A stretch of DNA of 64,000 nucleotides, taken from positions 62,001 to 126,000 of the forward strand of contig CAIQIR010000058.1 of NCBI GenBank assembly GCA_903871875.1, in the 5' to 3' direction. This DNA is from an uncultured Schlesneria sp. (GTDB lineage Bacteria; Planctomycetota; Planctomycetia; Planctomycetales; Planctomycetaceae). Each line of letters opens with the position of its first letter. The stretch's first letter is position 1. This document shows, one piece after another, positions 1 through 9,014 of this stretch. The notes below the pieces were generated by a model, which saw nothing but the letters and a program-made list of their open reading frames with translations, searched no databases and was not told where the DNA came from. Position numbers and translations under genes: made by a program.

Positions 1-992
1 TGATTGGCAAATTCGTGAATCAGATTCGCAAACACGAACAGACCGGTTCCGAGCGGCAATTGCCCTCGAATGACCAGCAGTCCTCCATAACCGATCAGAA
101 TCAATTGGCTGACTTGTGTCAGAAGACCCATCACCGGCTGATAAAGGCTCAGGCTCCAAAAGATGTCGAACTTCTGGTCTTTGAGCGTTCGGTTCGCCTC
201 TTCGAAGCGAGCAATCTCATCGTCCTCGCGAGCAAACCCTTTGACAACCTGAATCCCCTGTACGTTTTCGGAAAGCCGTAAGACCAGTTTGTCGCCCAGT
301 TCGCTACTGCGTTGATAGAGCGGACGGACAGCTCGTGAAAACCAGACCGCGCCGACCCAGAGCAAGGGCGACGTAATCAGGCAACTTAAGGCAAGTGAGG
401 CATGCATCGATAGCATGTAGGCGGTATAAACGGCCAATGACAGAACGACGGTCAACACTTTCAAGATCACACCGTCGACGAATCCACGGACGGCCTGGAC
501 ATCACCGGCCACGCGATTGATCAATGAACTACTATCGTGTGCATCAAAGAATCGAAAACTCAATCGCTGAAGCTTGTCATAGACGTCCGTTCGTAACTGG
601 ATCACGATTGACTGGCTGAGAATCGCGCTGACGACGGCGGTCACATACTTCAGAGTTGCTTGCAGTGCGGCCATTCCCAGTATCAGACTGGCGACCAGGA
701 CCACCACCGCCATCGCGGACCAGTTGTCGGGAGGGGGCAGTCCGAACGGCCAAACTGGCGGAACACTGGTCGGTTGCATCGCGTGCCGCAGAACGTCGAT
801 TGCCAACCCGGTAAAACTGAGTCCCGCCAAGCCTAGTCCAACTAAAAGCAGGTTGAGAACCAGCACCATGAGGCAGGTCGATCGATATCTCCAACCCAAT
901 AGCAACATGCGCCGAATCAACAACCAGTTTGAGGTCGTGGGAACGGCAGACGAATCAGAGACGGAAGCAGTCACGGACATCGACTTTGGCAT
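1..992 (-). CDS. ABC exporter, membrane domain (partial, runs off left edge)
   Basis: N-terminal 330 residues of an ABC transporter of the fused membrane/ATPase exporter type; the ATPase half lies beyond position 1. Read from ATG at 992 (a second in-frame ATG is at 980). A short cytoplasmic stretch is followed by a hydrophobic first helix (LVLNLLLVGLGLAGL), then exporter-type intracellular loop motifs: LRTDVYDKLQRLSFRFFDA near residues 132-150 and GDKLVLRLSENVQGIQVVKG near 231-250. The last visible helix is SQLILIGYGGLLVIRGQLP. These match the MsbA/LmrA-like type I exporter fold, which pumps lipids, drugs or peptides across the inner membrane. The substrate cannot be told. It is transcribed leftwards, away from the SLBB gene. 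Because there is no start or stop problem, the truncation is only the window edge. Confidence 0.88.
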   Translation of the reverse strand, partial: MPKSMSVTASVSDSSAVPTTSNWLLIRRMLLLGWRYRSTCLMVLVLNLLLVGLGLAGLSFTGLAIDVLRHAMQPTSVPPVWPFGLPPPDNWSAMAVVVLVASLILGMAALQATLKYVTAVVSAILSQSIVIQLRTDVYDKLQRLSFRFFDAHDSSSLINRVAGDVQAVRGFVDGVILKVLTVVLSLAVYTAYMLSMHASLALSCLITSPLLWVGAVWFSRAVRPLYQRSSELGDKLVLRLSENVQGIQVVKGFAREDDEIARFEEANRTLKDQKFDIFWSLSLYQPVMGLLTQVSQLILIGYGGLLVIRGQLPLGTGLFVFANLIHEFAN

Positions 993-1337
993 CAAAATCA
1001 GGAGGGCAGTACACCGTCAAGGATCGACGAAGCGGTGGTTAAGTGCAAGCTGCCTTGATCGCGAATTCCGATTGTGCGTCAGTCGCGCAGTCGAATTCCG
1101 CAGCGAAAAAAACGGACTTATGGTGACGTGTTCTGTTTGCTTTGGGCCAGTCTGTTTTGAGGCAGGTAACGGGGTTTTGAGCGGAAATCGCCGGTGATTC
1201 GACGAAACCGGTTCCAACTGCCGGTGTCCGAGACTCGGCTCTGAATCTCTCCTTGCAATCTTGATCCGTTTTCGGGCCGGCGAGGATTTTCCGAATGAAT
1301 TTGGCTGTGGGTGCCGATTATTCGGATAGTGACGAGC

Positions 1338-1353
1338 TTCCGCGCTGGCGGAA
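1338..1353. repeat. GC palindrome, copy 1
   Basis: TTCCGCGCTGGCGGAA is an imperfect inverted repeat (TTCCGC/GCGGAA arms). It shares 18 of 19 bases with the second copy at 1411-1429 when the trailing CGT is included. It could be a REP-like element or an operator half; the copy number in the genome is unknown. Confidence 0.5.
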
Positions 1354-1410
1354 CGTCTGTTTGCGGCTTACGAACGGCACACACATTGTGCCTGTTGACG
1401 AAGGTCGAGT

Positions 1411-1426
1411 TTCCGCGCTCGCGGAA
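1411..1426. repeat. GC palindrome, copy 2
   Basis: TTCCGCGCTCGCGGAA has perfect 7-base arms (TTCCGCG/CGCGGAA) around CT. It lies 73 bases (centre to centre) after copy 1 and 24 bases before the ATG of the SLBB gene, so it would fall in that gene's leader or promoter. Confidence 0.5.
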
Positions 1427-1449
1427 CGTTAGTTTCCCGGGAACACACT

Positions 1450-3189
1450 ATGACGTCCAGAGTCTCCCGATTGACATGCTTCGCTCTGGCCCTTTCCCTG
1501 GCCTTGGGTTCGATTCCGGCATTTGCGCAAGTTGGTAACGCGCCGCTGCCCAGACGACCGAAAGTCATCGCATTTTCCGCTGCCGAAAATGTGAAAGAGC
1601 TTTATGTGGCCATCATGGGCGAGGTCGTCAATCCCGGCACGTACCACGTCGATCCGTCGGCTCTCAACCTGCATTCGATTGTGAAAAAAGCAGGAGGCTT
1701 CACGGCCGACGCCACGAAGACAATTCGTGTCATACGGCAGGGACAGTTGAACCACCAAGAGAGCTATTCGGAAACCGTGAACAGCTTCCTGTTGCCGGGT
1801 GATTTGCTGATCGTCGATTCCAGGCCAATCAATGCCAGTTCCAGTCAGGTACAGGAGTTTGTACAGGAGCCGACCACGATTCACGCCAGCTATCAAGAAC
1901 GAGTGGCTTCCGCAGGTGTTCAAATCGCGTTGCTGAACGTACAGGATTATCCCATCGTGTTGCGGCTGCGACCTGACGAGGCCAACACCGTCAACATTAT
2001 TGAGAACTTGGGACAACCGCTCGAATTACTCGCTAATACGAAGGTCATTTCCCCGGATATTACTACGCGCTCATCCGCTGACCAGGGCAAGTTCGCGATC
2101 CGGCTGGCCGGGGGCTCGGCCGTTGTGTTCGATCGCGGAACGATCAACAGAAGTCGATTGCCGGCAACTTTGCCTAAGCCGATTGAATCGGAAATTGCCT
2201 TGGGAGCTCAATCGGGCTTGATCGGAGGTTCACTCGGTCAATCGCCAGAACTCATGAACCTCGGTCAACGAGCATTCAATTCAAGTAACGAAGCGAGCGA
2301 CTTCAATTCTCAGGTTCCGTTACATGCGATTCAGGAATCGTTGCCATCGTCTGCCGCAAAAATGGGCGTTCCTACCGAAGACTTGAAAAACGATTTGCAA
2401 CCGCCGGTGGTCTCAACCAGACCACGCATCGCCAACGTTCCGTTTACCGGGACGCCTCGCATCACGAATTCATCGACGGAGACAACTCAAGCGGACAGTG
2501 TTGTGAGCGAGCCGATTCCTCAACCGGACGATTCGACCATCGATAGCCCATCGTCATCGCCCATGACCGGACCATCACTTTCGATCGACGAGCCGATTGC
2601 ATCTCCGTCGTCGTTTTCCGGCGTCCAACTGCTGGCCCTGCTACTCGTAGTAGGCGCTCTGATTGGTGCCGCGGTGATTCTGCGTCGAACGATGGATTCG
2701 AATGCCTTCCCCCAATTCTCGGCTCCTGCCATGATCCCCCTGATTTCGGAACCCGAGATCGCAGCCCCGATGGCGAAGGATCAAAGCAGTGCCAGGACTT
2801 TGCTGGAACTGCTCATCAAAAACGAATTGCCGATAGCGTTTGAAGCGGTGGAATTTCCGAGCGAACTGACCCTGCAAGGCCGGATTGTCGCCAAGCCGAT
2901 CTTGCGTGTGGACGAACCACAGAACGTGCTGAAACAGAACGGCCCACATTTCGAGACGTCAGAACACCAGGGCGGTTACTCGTTGCAACAGATGACTGCA
3001 CAGCTCGACACGCCCGACGTGGGTCCCGTTCGACGCCCGCATTTCATGGGAGCGGAAAAGCCAAAGGTTGCCGTGGCGGCCAAGTCGTCGCAAGAACCGC
3101 GAGAGTTGCCCCCGAACCAAGTGGGTGAGCGTTCGAATGCGCCACTGGCGAACGCATTGTTTGAATTGGAACAGGGAGGTCGCTCGTGA
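1450..3189 (+). CDS. SLBB-domain exported membrane protein
   Basis: 579 residues. A signal peptide (residues 1-26, ending FAQ) is followed by an SLBB-like segment at about 47-130, with GEVVNPGTYHVDP, then IVKKAGGFTADA and a closing LLPGDLLIVDS. This is the pattern of polysaccharide-export proteins, where SLBB domains bind glycans or pack into periplasmic rings. A long low-complexity Ser/Pro-rich region follows, then a single membrane helix at about 391-414 (LLALLLVVGALIGAAVIL) and a C-terminal domain of about 165 residues that I do not recognise. There is no Wza-type lipoprotein Cys. The GTG of the next gene overlaps its stop (GTGA), so the two products are probably made in coordinated amounts. 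A role in envelope or surface polymer assembly is inference. Confidence 0.75.
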   Translation: MTSRVSRLTCFALALSLALGSIPAFAQVGNAPLPRRPKVIAFSAAENVKELYVAIMGEVVNPGTYHVDPSALNLHSIVKKAGGFTADATKTIRVIRQGQLNHQESYSETVNSFLLPGDLLIVDSRPINASSSQVQEFVQEPTTIHASYQERVASAGVQIALLNVQDYPIVLRLRPDEANTVNIIENLGQPLELLANTKVISPDITTRSSADQGKFAIRLAGGSAVVFDRGTINRSRLPATLPKPIESEIALGAQSGLIGGSLGQSPELMNLGQRAFNSSNEASDFNSQVPLHAIQESLPSSAAKMGVPTEDLKNDLQPPVVSTRPRIANVPFTGTPRITNSSTETTQADSVVSEPIPQPDDSTIDSPSSSPMTGPSLSIDEPIASPSSFSGVQLLALLLVVGALIGAAVILRRTMDSNAFPQFSAPAMIPLISEPEIAAPMAKDQSSARTLLELLIKNELPIAFEAVEFPSELTLQGRIVAKPILRVDEPQNVLKQNGPHFETSEHQGGYSLQQMTAQLDTPDVGPVRRPHFMGAEKPKVAVAAKSSQEPRELPPNQVGERSNAPLANALFELEQGGRS

Positions 3190-4139
3190 CCATCGGACTC
3201 GATCTTGGCAGCTACCAGTTTCGCTCAATACGAACGGTCGAACACAAGCTGATCGCTCGGTGTTGCCCGGCTGTGTTTGCCACGCTGGTCGATACACCGG
3301 CTCATCGCCGATTGCTTCAGCAATCCAGTACGCAGTTCGCCACCTGTTCCGATCAATTGCTGATTTTTGGCGAGGCGGCTCGAGAATGGTCGCCCATGTT
3401 GAACCTGTCGCTCACACCTTTACTGCGGGGGGGGCGCATTCCCACTTCCGATCCGGTCTCGCGCCAAGTGTTGACGCTGATGATTGACGCCCTGCTCCCG
3501 TCCCCCGCACAAGCAAACACGCTTTGCATCATGACACTTCCAGGTGGTGGTCTCGATCAACGAATTCAGAATCGTGATGCCGAGTTTTTTCAGCAATTAG
3601 TGGCGCTGCGGGGGTATCGTCCGCAATTCGTGACAGCCACGCTGGCGCTGGCGTTCGCGGAGCTGAATGGCGACTCGTTCACGGGTGTCGCTGTGACGCT
3701 CGGTCACACGACGTGTGAATTTGGGATTGTCCATTGTGGACGAGAAATTGTTCGCTGTGTCGTGATGAATGGACTGAGTCATTTTGAAGGCTTGCCGTCG
3801 CTTGGCGAGGCCCTTGATTCGCGGGAGCCGCTGTCGACTTCGGCCAATATCGAACGCGACTATTTCCGATTTTTTCTGGAAGTCGTGTCTGAGGCTCGCG
3901 GCCAGTTTGAACTCGATGGAACATTGAAAACGTTGCCTCGTTCCATGCCCGTGGTCTGTTCGGGCGGAATTACGAGTGTGCCTGCTTTCTTGCCCTTATT
4001 TCAACGTGCCTGGGATGAAGCGGAGTGGCCGGTTTCCACTCGCCCGATCCGCGTGGCGAACGGCATCAACCTGACTGTGGCTCGTGGTTGTCTGATTCAG
4101 GCTGAACTCGAACAGCCCAGCAGTCGCCGGGTCGCCTGA
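3186..4139 (+). CDS. Actin-fold ATPase-like protein
   Basis: 317 residues from a GTG start that overlaps the upstream stop by 4 bases. The N-terminus IGLDLGSYQFRSI resembles the phosphate-1 loop of the actin/Hsp70/FtsA superfamily. GVAVTLGHTTCEFGIV near residues 163-178 resembles phosphate-2, and VVCSGGITSVPAFLPLF near 256-272 resembles the adenosine motif. The length fits a minimal MreB/ParM/PilM-like fold. No signal peptide or membrane helix is seen, so it should be cytoplasmic. Its coupling to a membrane protein with a cytoplasmic or periplasmic tail suggests a partner scaffold, as PilM is for PilN, but this is inference. It could instead be a degenerate nucleotide-binding relative without polymerisation. 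Confidence 0.6.
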   Translation: MTIGLDLGSYQFRSIRTVEHKLIARCCPAVFATLVDTPAHRRLLQQSSTQFATCSDQLLIFGEAAREWSPMLNLSLTPLLRGGRIPTSDPVSRQVLTLMIDALLPSPAQANTLCIMTLPGGGLDQRIQNRDAEFFQQLVALRGYRPQFVTATLALAFAELNGDSFTGVAVTLGHTTCEFGIVHCGREIVRCVVMNGLSHFEGLPSLGEALDSREPLSTSANIERDYFRFFLEVVSEARGQFELDGTLKTLPRSMPVVCSGGITSVPAFLPLFQRAWDEAEWPVSTRPIRVANGINLTVARGCLIQAELEQPSSRRVA

Positions 4140-4151
4140 TTGATAGAGGCC

Positions 4152-4192
4152 AAAAGCAAAACAGCTCACCTGTCGCTTTAACAGGTGAGCTG
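4152..4192 (-). terminator. Intrinsic terminator of typA
   Basis: A perfect 12-base stem (CAGCTCACCTGT / ACAGGTGAGCTG, 4162-4173 with 4181-4192) closes a 7-base loop. On the minus strand it is followed by TTTTGCTTTTG, a good U-rich tail for typA. On the plus strand the tail is poor, but the hairpin may still serve the convergent actin-like gene. Confidence 0.8.
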
Positions 4193-4213
4193 CTTGTGAA
4201 GTTCTTCAAACCG

Positions 4214-6049
4214 TCAGGCGTTCGATGAGCTGCGGACTTCTCGTTTTCGTTCTTGCTCCGTCAGACGGATTTTGCGGAGCCGAATGACTTGCGGCGTCAC
4301 TTCGACGTATTCATCGTCTTCGATGTATTCCAACGCAGCTTCCAGTGTCATTCTTCGAGGTGGTTTGAGCGAGATGTTCTCGTCCGAACCGGACGCTCGC
4401 ATGTTGGTCAACTGCTTTTCTTTGATCGGATTGACGACCATATCGTTGTCGCGTGAGTTTTCGCCGACAATCATCCCTTCGTAGACGTCATCGCCGGGTG
4501 CCACGAACATTTCTGCCCGGTCTTGCAACTTGAACAGGGCAAACCCGACTGCACGACCCCGTTCCTGCGAGACCAACACGCCGTTCTGACGGTGCGGGAC
4601 CGATCCTTCAACTGGCTTATATTGTTCAAAGCGGTGATGAATGACTGCCTCGCCCTTGGTGGCGTTCAGCATGCGTGTACGAATTCCAATCAACCCACGT
4701 GAGGGAATCGAGAATTCCAGGTGCGTCGATCCGGTGTCGTTGGCGTTCATCTCCACCAGTTCTCCACGACGGTTACCGACGATTTCCATCACAGGACCAA
4801 CTGCATCAGTCGGCACGTCGACCACCAGAATTTCGAACGGTTCGCACATTTTCCCGTCAACCAATTTGCGGATAACGGTCGGTTTACCAACGGACAGTTC
4901 ATAACCTTCGCGACGCATCGTTTCGATCAGGATCGACAGGTGCAGCACACCACGGCCCGAAACCTTGAACGCGTCTTTGTCGCCAAACTCTTCCACTCGC
5001 AATGCGACGTTTGATTCGAGCTCACGCATCAGTCGGGCGCGGATATGGCGACTGGTAAGGAACTTTCCTCCACCATTCTGTCCGGCAAATGGCGACGAAT
5101 TGATCGTAAACAACATCGACAATGTCGGTTCGTCAACGCTGATTCGCGGCAAGGCGATTGGGTCCAGCGGGTCGGCGACGGTGTCGCCAATTTCGGGCTT
5201 TTCCAATCCCACCAAGGCGACAATATCACCAGCCGTGGCTTCGGCGACAGCCATTCTTCCCAGTTTCTCAAAAACTTCGACGTTGACAACCTGGTCGGCG
5301 ACTTTCGAGCCGTCGGCCTTCATCAGGACGACTTTTTGACCCGGCTTGATCGTTCCACCGACGATTCGCCCCGTGGCGATGCGACCGACAAATTCCGAAT
5401 AGGCCAGCGACGTGACCATCATCTGGAACGGTCCATCGACATTGGTGACCGGGCCCGGCACTTTTTCGAGAATCATATCGAGTAATGGCTTGATCGTATC
5501 GCCATGTACGAGCGGATCGTGCGTAGCAAATCCAGCGCGGCCACTCGCGAAAATGTAAGGGAAATCGAGCGTGGCGTCGTCGGCGCCCAGTTCGACAAAC
5601 AGGTCGAACGTTTCCGAGAGCACATCTTGGGGACGCGCGTCCGATCGGTCGATCTTGTTAACCACGACGATGGGCTGAAGGCCGACTTCCAGTGCCTTTT
5701 GCAACACGAAGCGAGTCTGCGGGCGAGGACCTTCGAAGGCATCCACCAGCACCAAACAGCCGTCGGCCATTTGCAGAACGCGTTCGACTTCGCCGCCAAA
5801 GTCGGCGTGTCCAGGCGTGTCGATAATATTGATTTTCACGCCCATATAATTGAGAGCGATGTTCTTTGCCAGAATCGTGATCCCGCGTTCGCGTTCGAGA
5901 TCGTTTGAATCGAGAATACAGTCTTGCTGCACCTGCGATTCGCGGAACTGACCGCTAGCTTTGATCAGGCAATCGACGAGTGTCGTCTTCCCGTGATCGA
6001 CGTGGGCGATAATAGCAATGTTACGGATGTCGGACCGGCGATTATTCAT
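4214..6049 (-). CDS. typA: Ribosome-associated GTPase TypA/BipA
   Basis: Translational GTPase of the EF-G/LepA superfamily that binds ribosomes and aids subunit assembly and stress adaptation. 611 residues, the usual family length. The G motifs are all present: AHVDHGKTT (residues 14-22), [17 protein letters not shown] and SGRAG. After these come the beta-barrel domain II, two EF-G-like alpha/beta domains and the BipA-specific C-terminal domain. The reading frame is open 66 codons further upstream, but the family begins at [20 protein letters not shown], so ATG at 6049 was chosen. No strong Shine-Dalgarno precedes it. A candidate promoter lies at 6224-6252, and the gene ends at a strong hairpin terminator. 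The divergent neighbour is ftsY. Confidence 0.97.
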   Translation of the reverse strand: MNNRRSDIRNIAIIAHVDHGKTTLVDCLIKASGQFRESQVQQDCILDSNDLERERGITILAKNIALNYMGVKINIIDTPGHADFGGEVERVLQMADGCLVLVDAFEGPRPQTRFVLQKALEVGLQPIVVVNKIDRSDARPQDVLSETFDLFVELGADDATLDFPYIFASGRAGFATHDPLVHGDTIKPLLDMILEKVPGPVTNVDGPFQMMVTSLAYSEFVGRIATGRIVGGTIKPGQKVVLMKADGSKVADQVVNVEVFEKLGRMAVAEATAGDIVALVGLEKPEIGDTVADPLDPIALPRISVDEPTLSMLFTINSSPFAGQNGGGKFLTSRHIRARLMRELESNVALRVEEFGDKDAFKVSGRGVLHLSILIETMRREGYELSVGKPTVIRKLVDGKMCEPFEILVVDVPTDAVGPVMEIVGNRRGELVEMNANDTGSTHLEFSIPSRGLIGIRTRMLNATKGEAVIHHRFEQYKPVEGSVPHRQNGVLVSQERGRAVGFALFKLQDRAEMFVAPGDDVYEGMIVGENSRDNDMVVNPIKEKQLTNMRASGSDENISLKPPRRMTLEAALEYIEDDEYVEVTPQVIRLRKIRLTEQERKREVRSSSNA

Positions 6050-6223
6050 GGCGACTCGTTGAGCGGACTTCCACGAGGGAAGCGGAAAAGGGAAATCGAA
6101 AATGTGCGTACAAATCAGCCGGGGAGGGAACTCGTGGTCGGAAGACTCGCGGCGGGCAGACTGGCTGGCACAGCTCTTCACACTACAGGGGCTGGCGCGC
6201 ACAGGTGGCAGTGAAGTTGCAAG

Positions 6224-6252
6224 ATTGTAGCAGGTCAAACTAACCACGTGAA
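6224..6252 (-). promoter_or_regulatory. Candidate sigma70 promoter for typA
   Basis: On the minus strand, TTCACG is separated by 17 bases from TACAAT. The -10 is near consensus and the -35 matches at four of six positions. Transcription from here would give a leader of about 170 bases before the chosen typA start. Confidence 0.4.
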
Positions 6253-6308
6253 GCCCATTTTCGCGCTATCACCCCGTCTTTGTCGAGAATTCACACAGAG
6301 ATACAGAT

Positions 6309-6337
6309 TTGCTGTCACAGGTCAGGCCCTCTATGAT
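6309..6337 (+). promoter_or_regulatory. Candidate sigma70 promoter for ftsY
   Basis: TTGCTG is separated by 17 bases from TATGAT. The predicted transcript start lies about 38 bases before the ftsY ATG at 6382. Confidence 0.5.
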
Positions 6338-6381
6338 CAAATTTGGTTCTGATCGGCCACGTTTTTTGAGATCTTGGAATT

Positions 6382-7329
6382 ATGGGTTTTTTTGAGAAAC
6401 TGAAGCAAGGGTTGCAGCGAACGAAGCAACTTTTGCAGACCGATATCCGCGACATTTTTCGCTCGGGCGAGATCCTCGACGAGGCGAAACTCGAGCAATT
6501 CGAAGGGCGGCTAATTCGCACGGACATGGGAGTTGAGGCGTCCTCACTGATCGTCAGTGAACTTCGAGAGAAGTACCTCGGCCGAACTTTGGTCGTCGAT
6601 GAACTGTGGGATTCCGTCAAGCAGACCGTCAAACGACTGCTCAAGGGGGCCGATGCGACAGTTTGGAATCCCGATCAGCCGCTTTCTCCTCTGATTTTTG
6701 CCCAAACGAAACCCACGGTCATTCTTGTCACGGGCGTAAATGGAACCGGTAAAACGACGTCGATTGCGAAATTGGCAAAGCTGCTGACTACGAATGGCCT
6801 GAAAGTCATGTTGGCGGCGGGCGATACGTTCCGAGCGGCTGCGGTTGAGCAGCTGACCATGTGGAGCCAGCGCCTGGGGTGTGCAATTGTCACGCGGCCC
6901 AGTGGTACTGATCCGGCAAGTGTTGCATTTGCGGGATGTGAAGAAGCTTTGAAGACTGGTGTGGACGTGCTGATCATCGACACGGCCGGTCGGCTGCACA
7001 ATCAATCGAATTTGATGAAAGAACTCGAAAAAATTCGCCGGGTCATCGACAAGAAAATTCCCGGGGCACCACATGAGTGCCTGCTGGTCATTGACGCCAC
7101 GACCGGTCAGAACGGTTTAAATCAGGCTCAGCATTTTGGCGAAGCGGCCCATTGCACTGGAATCGTGCTCGCCAAACTCGACGGGACCGCCAAGGGGGGC
7201 GTGACCGTTGCCATCCGTCAGCAGATGGGGATCCCCGTAAAGTATGTCGGCGTGGGTGAGCAGATCGACGATCTGGAATTGTTCGACCCCGAACGTTTTG
7301 TCGCCGCCATGTTTGATCCGTCGACCTGA
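6382..7329 (+). CDS. ftsY: Signal recognition particle receptor FtsY
   Basis: SRP receptor GTPase that brings ribosome-SRP complexes to the SecYEG translocon at the inner membrane. 315 residues: a short N domain (four-helix bundle, about 1-100) and the G domain. GVNGTGKTTSIAKLA (118-132) is the P-loop, DTFRAAAVEQL the insertion-box motif, DTAGRLHNQSNLM is G3, and LAKLDGTAKGGV carries the G4 and closing motifs. It lacks the acidic A domain of the Escherichia coli protein, as many bacteria do; the N-terminal MGFFEKLKQGLQRTKQLL is amphipathic and may bind lipid directly. It appears monocistronic, with a promoter candidate just upstream and a hairpin immediately after the stop. Confidence 0.97.
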   Translation: MGFFEKLKQGLQRTKQLLQTDIRDIFRSGEILDEAKLEQFEGRLIRTDMGVEASSLIVSELREKYLGRTLVVDELWDSVKQTVKRLLKGADATVWNPDQPLSPLIFAQTKPTVILVTGVNGTGKTTSIAKLAKLLTTNGLKVMLAAGDTFRAAAVEQLTMWSQRLGCAIVTRPSGTDPASVAFAGCEEALKTGVDVLIIDTAGRLHNQSNLMKELEKIRRVIDKKIPGAPHECLLVIDATTGQNGLNQAQHFGEAAHCTGIVLAKLDGTAKGGVTVAIRQQMGIPVKYVGVGEQIDDLELFDPERFVAAMFDPST

Positions 7330-7333
7330 AATG

Positions 7334-7363
7334 GTCTTCGCCAGGTACTGGCGCGAAGACTTT
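7334..7363 (+). terminator. Probable ftsY terminator hairpin
   Basis: GTCTTCGC (7334-7341) pairs with GCGAAGAC (7353-7360), with an inner CAG/CTG extension and a 2-base bulge, five bases after the ftsY stop. It is followed by only TTTG, so termination may be weak or Rho-assisted. Confidence 0.5.
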
Positions 7364-7471
7364 GATGCACCGGGGAACCTGAAGGCGAGATTAAGATTTC
7401 GTCGTGGTGCCGTCATCTGCGTATCTCAAGGTTGCGCAACCTCACAAGTTTTACTCGCAGAGCTTTCGAAT

Positions 7472-7500
7472 TTGACACAATTGGCATTAAGGCCTTGTAC
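7472..7500 (+). promoter_or_regulatory. Candidate promoter of the RND efflux operon
   Basis: A perfect TTGACA (7472-7477) is followed after 17 bases by TTGTAC, a poor -10; TACGAT lies three bases further on. It would give a leader of about 125 bases before the chosen adaptor start. Confidence 0.33.
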
Positions 7501-7631
7501 GATTCGTAAAAGCAACTGATCATAGGATAGGTTGGAGATCTCCACGAAAACTTTGGCCATCCGGTGTTGAAACACGGTCAATGCTCCGGTAGGACTTGTT
7601 GTGGCCGGGCTGCGAAAGACTGAGGTACAAG

Positions 7632-9014
7632 TTGACGATCACGAAACCGCCGGCCCCCCGTCCCATTGTTGCATCCGAAGAGGTTCATGAGCGGGCTCAT
7701 GTAACGATCGCCCAGAGCCTGATGTCTCCAAAAGTTCAACCCGAATTCGTGAAATCCAAGTCGCCATTCTGGTTCCTCGGCTGGTTACTGATGTTCGGTT
7801 TACTGGGGGGAAGCTGGTATTTCCGCGAGTCCCTCTTGCCCTTAGTTGGATTGGGTCAAAAGGCCGCGACAAAGCCACCCGCTCGTGTCATTCCGGTTGT
7901 TACGGCGACTGTCGAGAAGAAGGACATGGAGGTCTATATCAACGGGCTGGGGACGGTGACCGCCTTCAAGACCGTGACCATCCGAAGTCGCGTCGAAGGT
8001 GAGCTGGTCAAGGTCGCGTTCACCGAAGGACAGCTTGTTCACGAAGGCGACTTGCTGGCCGAGATTGATAAACGGCCCTACGACGTGCAATTGCAACAGG
8101 CGGAAGGACAGTTGGCTCGCGATGAAGCGACGCTGAAATCGGCCGAGTTAACTTACAAGCGTTATCAAGAACTGATCGTATCCAAATCGATCGCTCCACA
8201 ACTTGTTGACGAACAGCGGTCGTTGGTTCAGCAAACCACGGGTGCAATTCAATCCGACCGAGCGGCAGTAGAAAATGCCAAATTGCAATTGGTCTACTGC
8301 CATATCATTGCTCCGATCAGCGGTCGAATCGGTCTGCGTCTGGTCGATCAGGGCAACATCGTCCGTGCGAATGACCCCAACGGTTTGGCCGTGATTACAC
8401 AATTGCAGCCGATTGCCTTGGTGTTCACGATTCCTCAAGACGACATTTCTCGTGTGCAGAAGGCAACGCTGGACGGTCATGAGCTGGTAGTCACCGCCTG
8501 GGATCGGGATTTCAAAACGAAGCTCGCGACGGGCAAACTCTTGGCCATCGATAACCAGGTGGACTCGACCACGGGGACCGTGCGACTGAAGGCGGTGTTC
8601 GACAACGAGGATGGTCTGTTGTTCCCCAATCAATTCGTCAATGCCCGACTGTTGGTGGACACGAAAAGGGACGCCGTCGTTGTTCCCACCGCTGCAGTGC
8701 AGCGGGGGCCCAGCTCCACATTCGTGTATGTGGTGAAGTCGGACGAAACGGTCGATTTGCGAAATGTGACTTCCGGTCTGTCGGAAGGCGCCGAAACATC
8801 GATCAATACCGGATTAGAGCCTGGTGAAATTGTGGTGACTGAAGGCCTCGACAAACTTCAAAAAGGTGCCGCGATTTCCACTGCGCCCAAGGACAAGGAT
8901 TCGGCTGGCGGAAAAGAAAAATCTTCCGACAACTCTGAAAAAGACTCGAAAGAGAACGACTCGAAAACCAACGTGGAATCGAAAAAGGCATCCGGTAAGA
9001 AGGATTCCCCATGA
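7632..9014 (+). CDS. RND efflux periplasmic adaptor (HlyD/MdtA-like)
   Basis: Membrane-fusion protein that joins an inner-membrane RND pump to an outer-membrane channel. About 460 residues: a short Pro-rich cytoplasmic start, one membrane anchor ([19 protein letters not shown]), then a lipoyl half-motif ([20 protein letters not shown]), an alpha-helical hairpin ([20 protein letters not shown]), and the second lipoyl half [20 protein letters not shown]. Beta-barrel and membrane-proximal domains follow ([18 protein letters not shown]). The last 45 residues are Lys/Ser/Asp-rich. The start is uncertain. TTG at 7632 has GAGG six bases upstream; TTG at 7596 and ATG at 7722 are alternatives. The stop overlaps the next gene by 4 bases. 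Confidence 0.9.
   Translation: MTITKPPAPRPIVASEEVHERAHVTIAQSLMSPKVQPEFVKSKSPFWFLGWLLMFGLLGGSWYFRESLLPLVGLGQKAATKPPARVIPVVTATVEKKDMEVYINGLGTVTAFKTVTIRSRVEGELVKVAFTEGQLVHEGDLLAEIDKRPYDVQLQQAEGQLARDEATLKSAELTYKRYQELIVSKSIAPQLVDEQRSLVQQTTGAIQSDRAAVENAKLQLVYCHIIAPISGRIGLRLVDQGNIVRANDPNGLAVITQLQPIALVFTIPQDDISRVQKATLDGHELVVTAWDRDFKTKLATGKLLAIDNQVDSTTGTVRLKAVFDNEDGLLFPNQFVNARLLVDTKRDAVVVPTAAVQRGPSSTFVYVVKSDETVDLRNVTSGLSEGAETSINTGLEPGEIVVTEGLDKLQKGAAISTAPKDKDSAGGKEKSSDNSEKDSKENDSKTNVESKKASGKKDSP

Larger units (their letters stand above)
993..1449. other. Divergent intergenic region with two GC palindromes
   Basis: This 457-base gap separates the leftward ABC exporter from the rightward SLBB gene, so it should carry promoters for both. 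I see no convincing -35/-10 pair. The only clear structure is a pair of nearly identical palindromes (1338-1353 and 1411-1426), listed separately. Short reading frames here have no recognisable product. Confidence 0.6.
6050..6381. other. Divergent promoter region typA/ftsY
   Basis: This 332-base gap between two divergent housekeeping genes holds one sigma70-like promoter candidate for each direction, listed separately. An open frame extending typA upstream through part of it is judged non-coding. Confidence 0.6.
7330..7631. other. Gap between ftsY and the RND efflux operon
   Basis: About 300 bases. It contains a hairpin right after the ftsY stop (7334-7363) and a promoter candidate with a perfect TTGACA box (7472-7500). 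No regulator gene is present, so control of the pump operon is not visible here. Confidence 0.6.

Noticed and set aside
6050-6247. 66-codon N-terminal extension of typA
   Set aside because: TypA proteins begin at the segment just before the first G motif; the extension has no similarity and covers the promoter candidate region.
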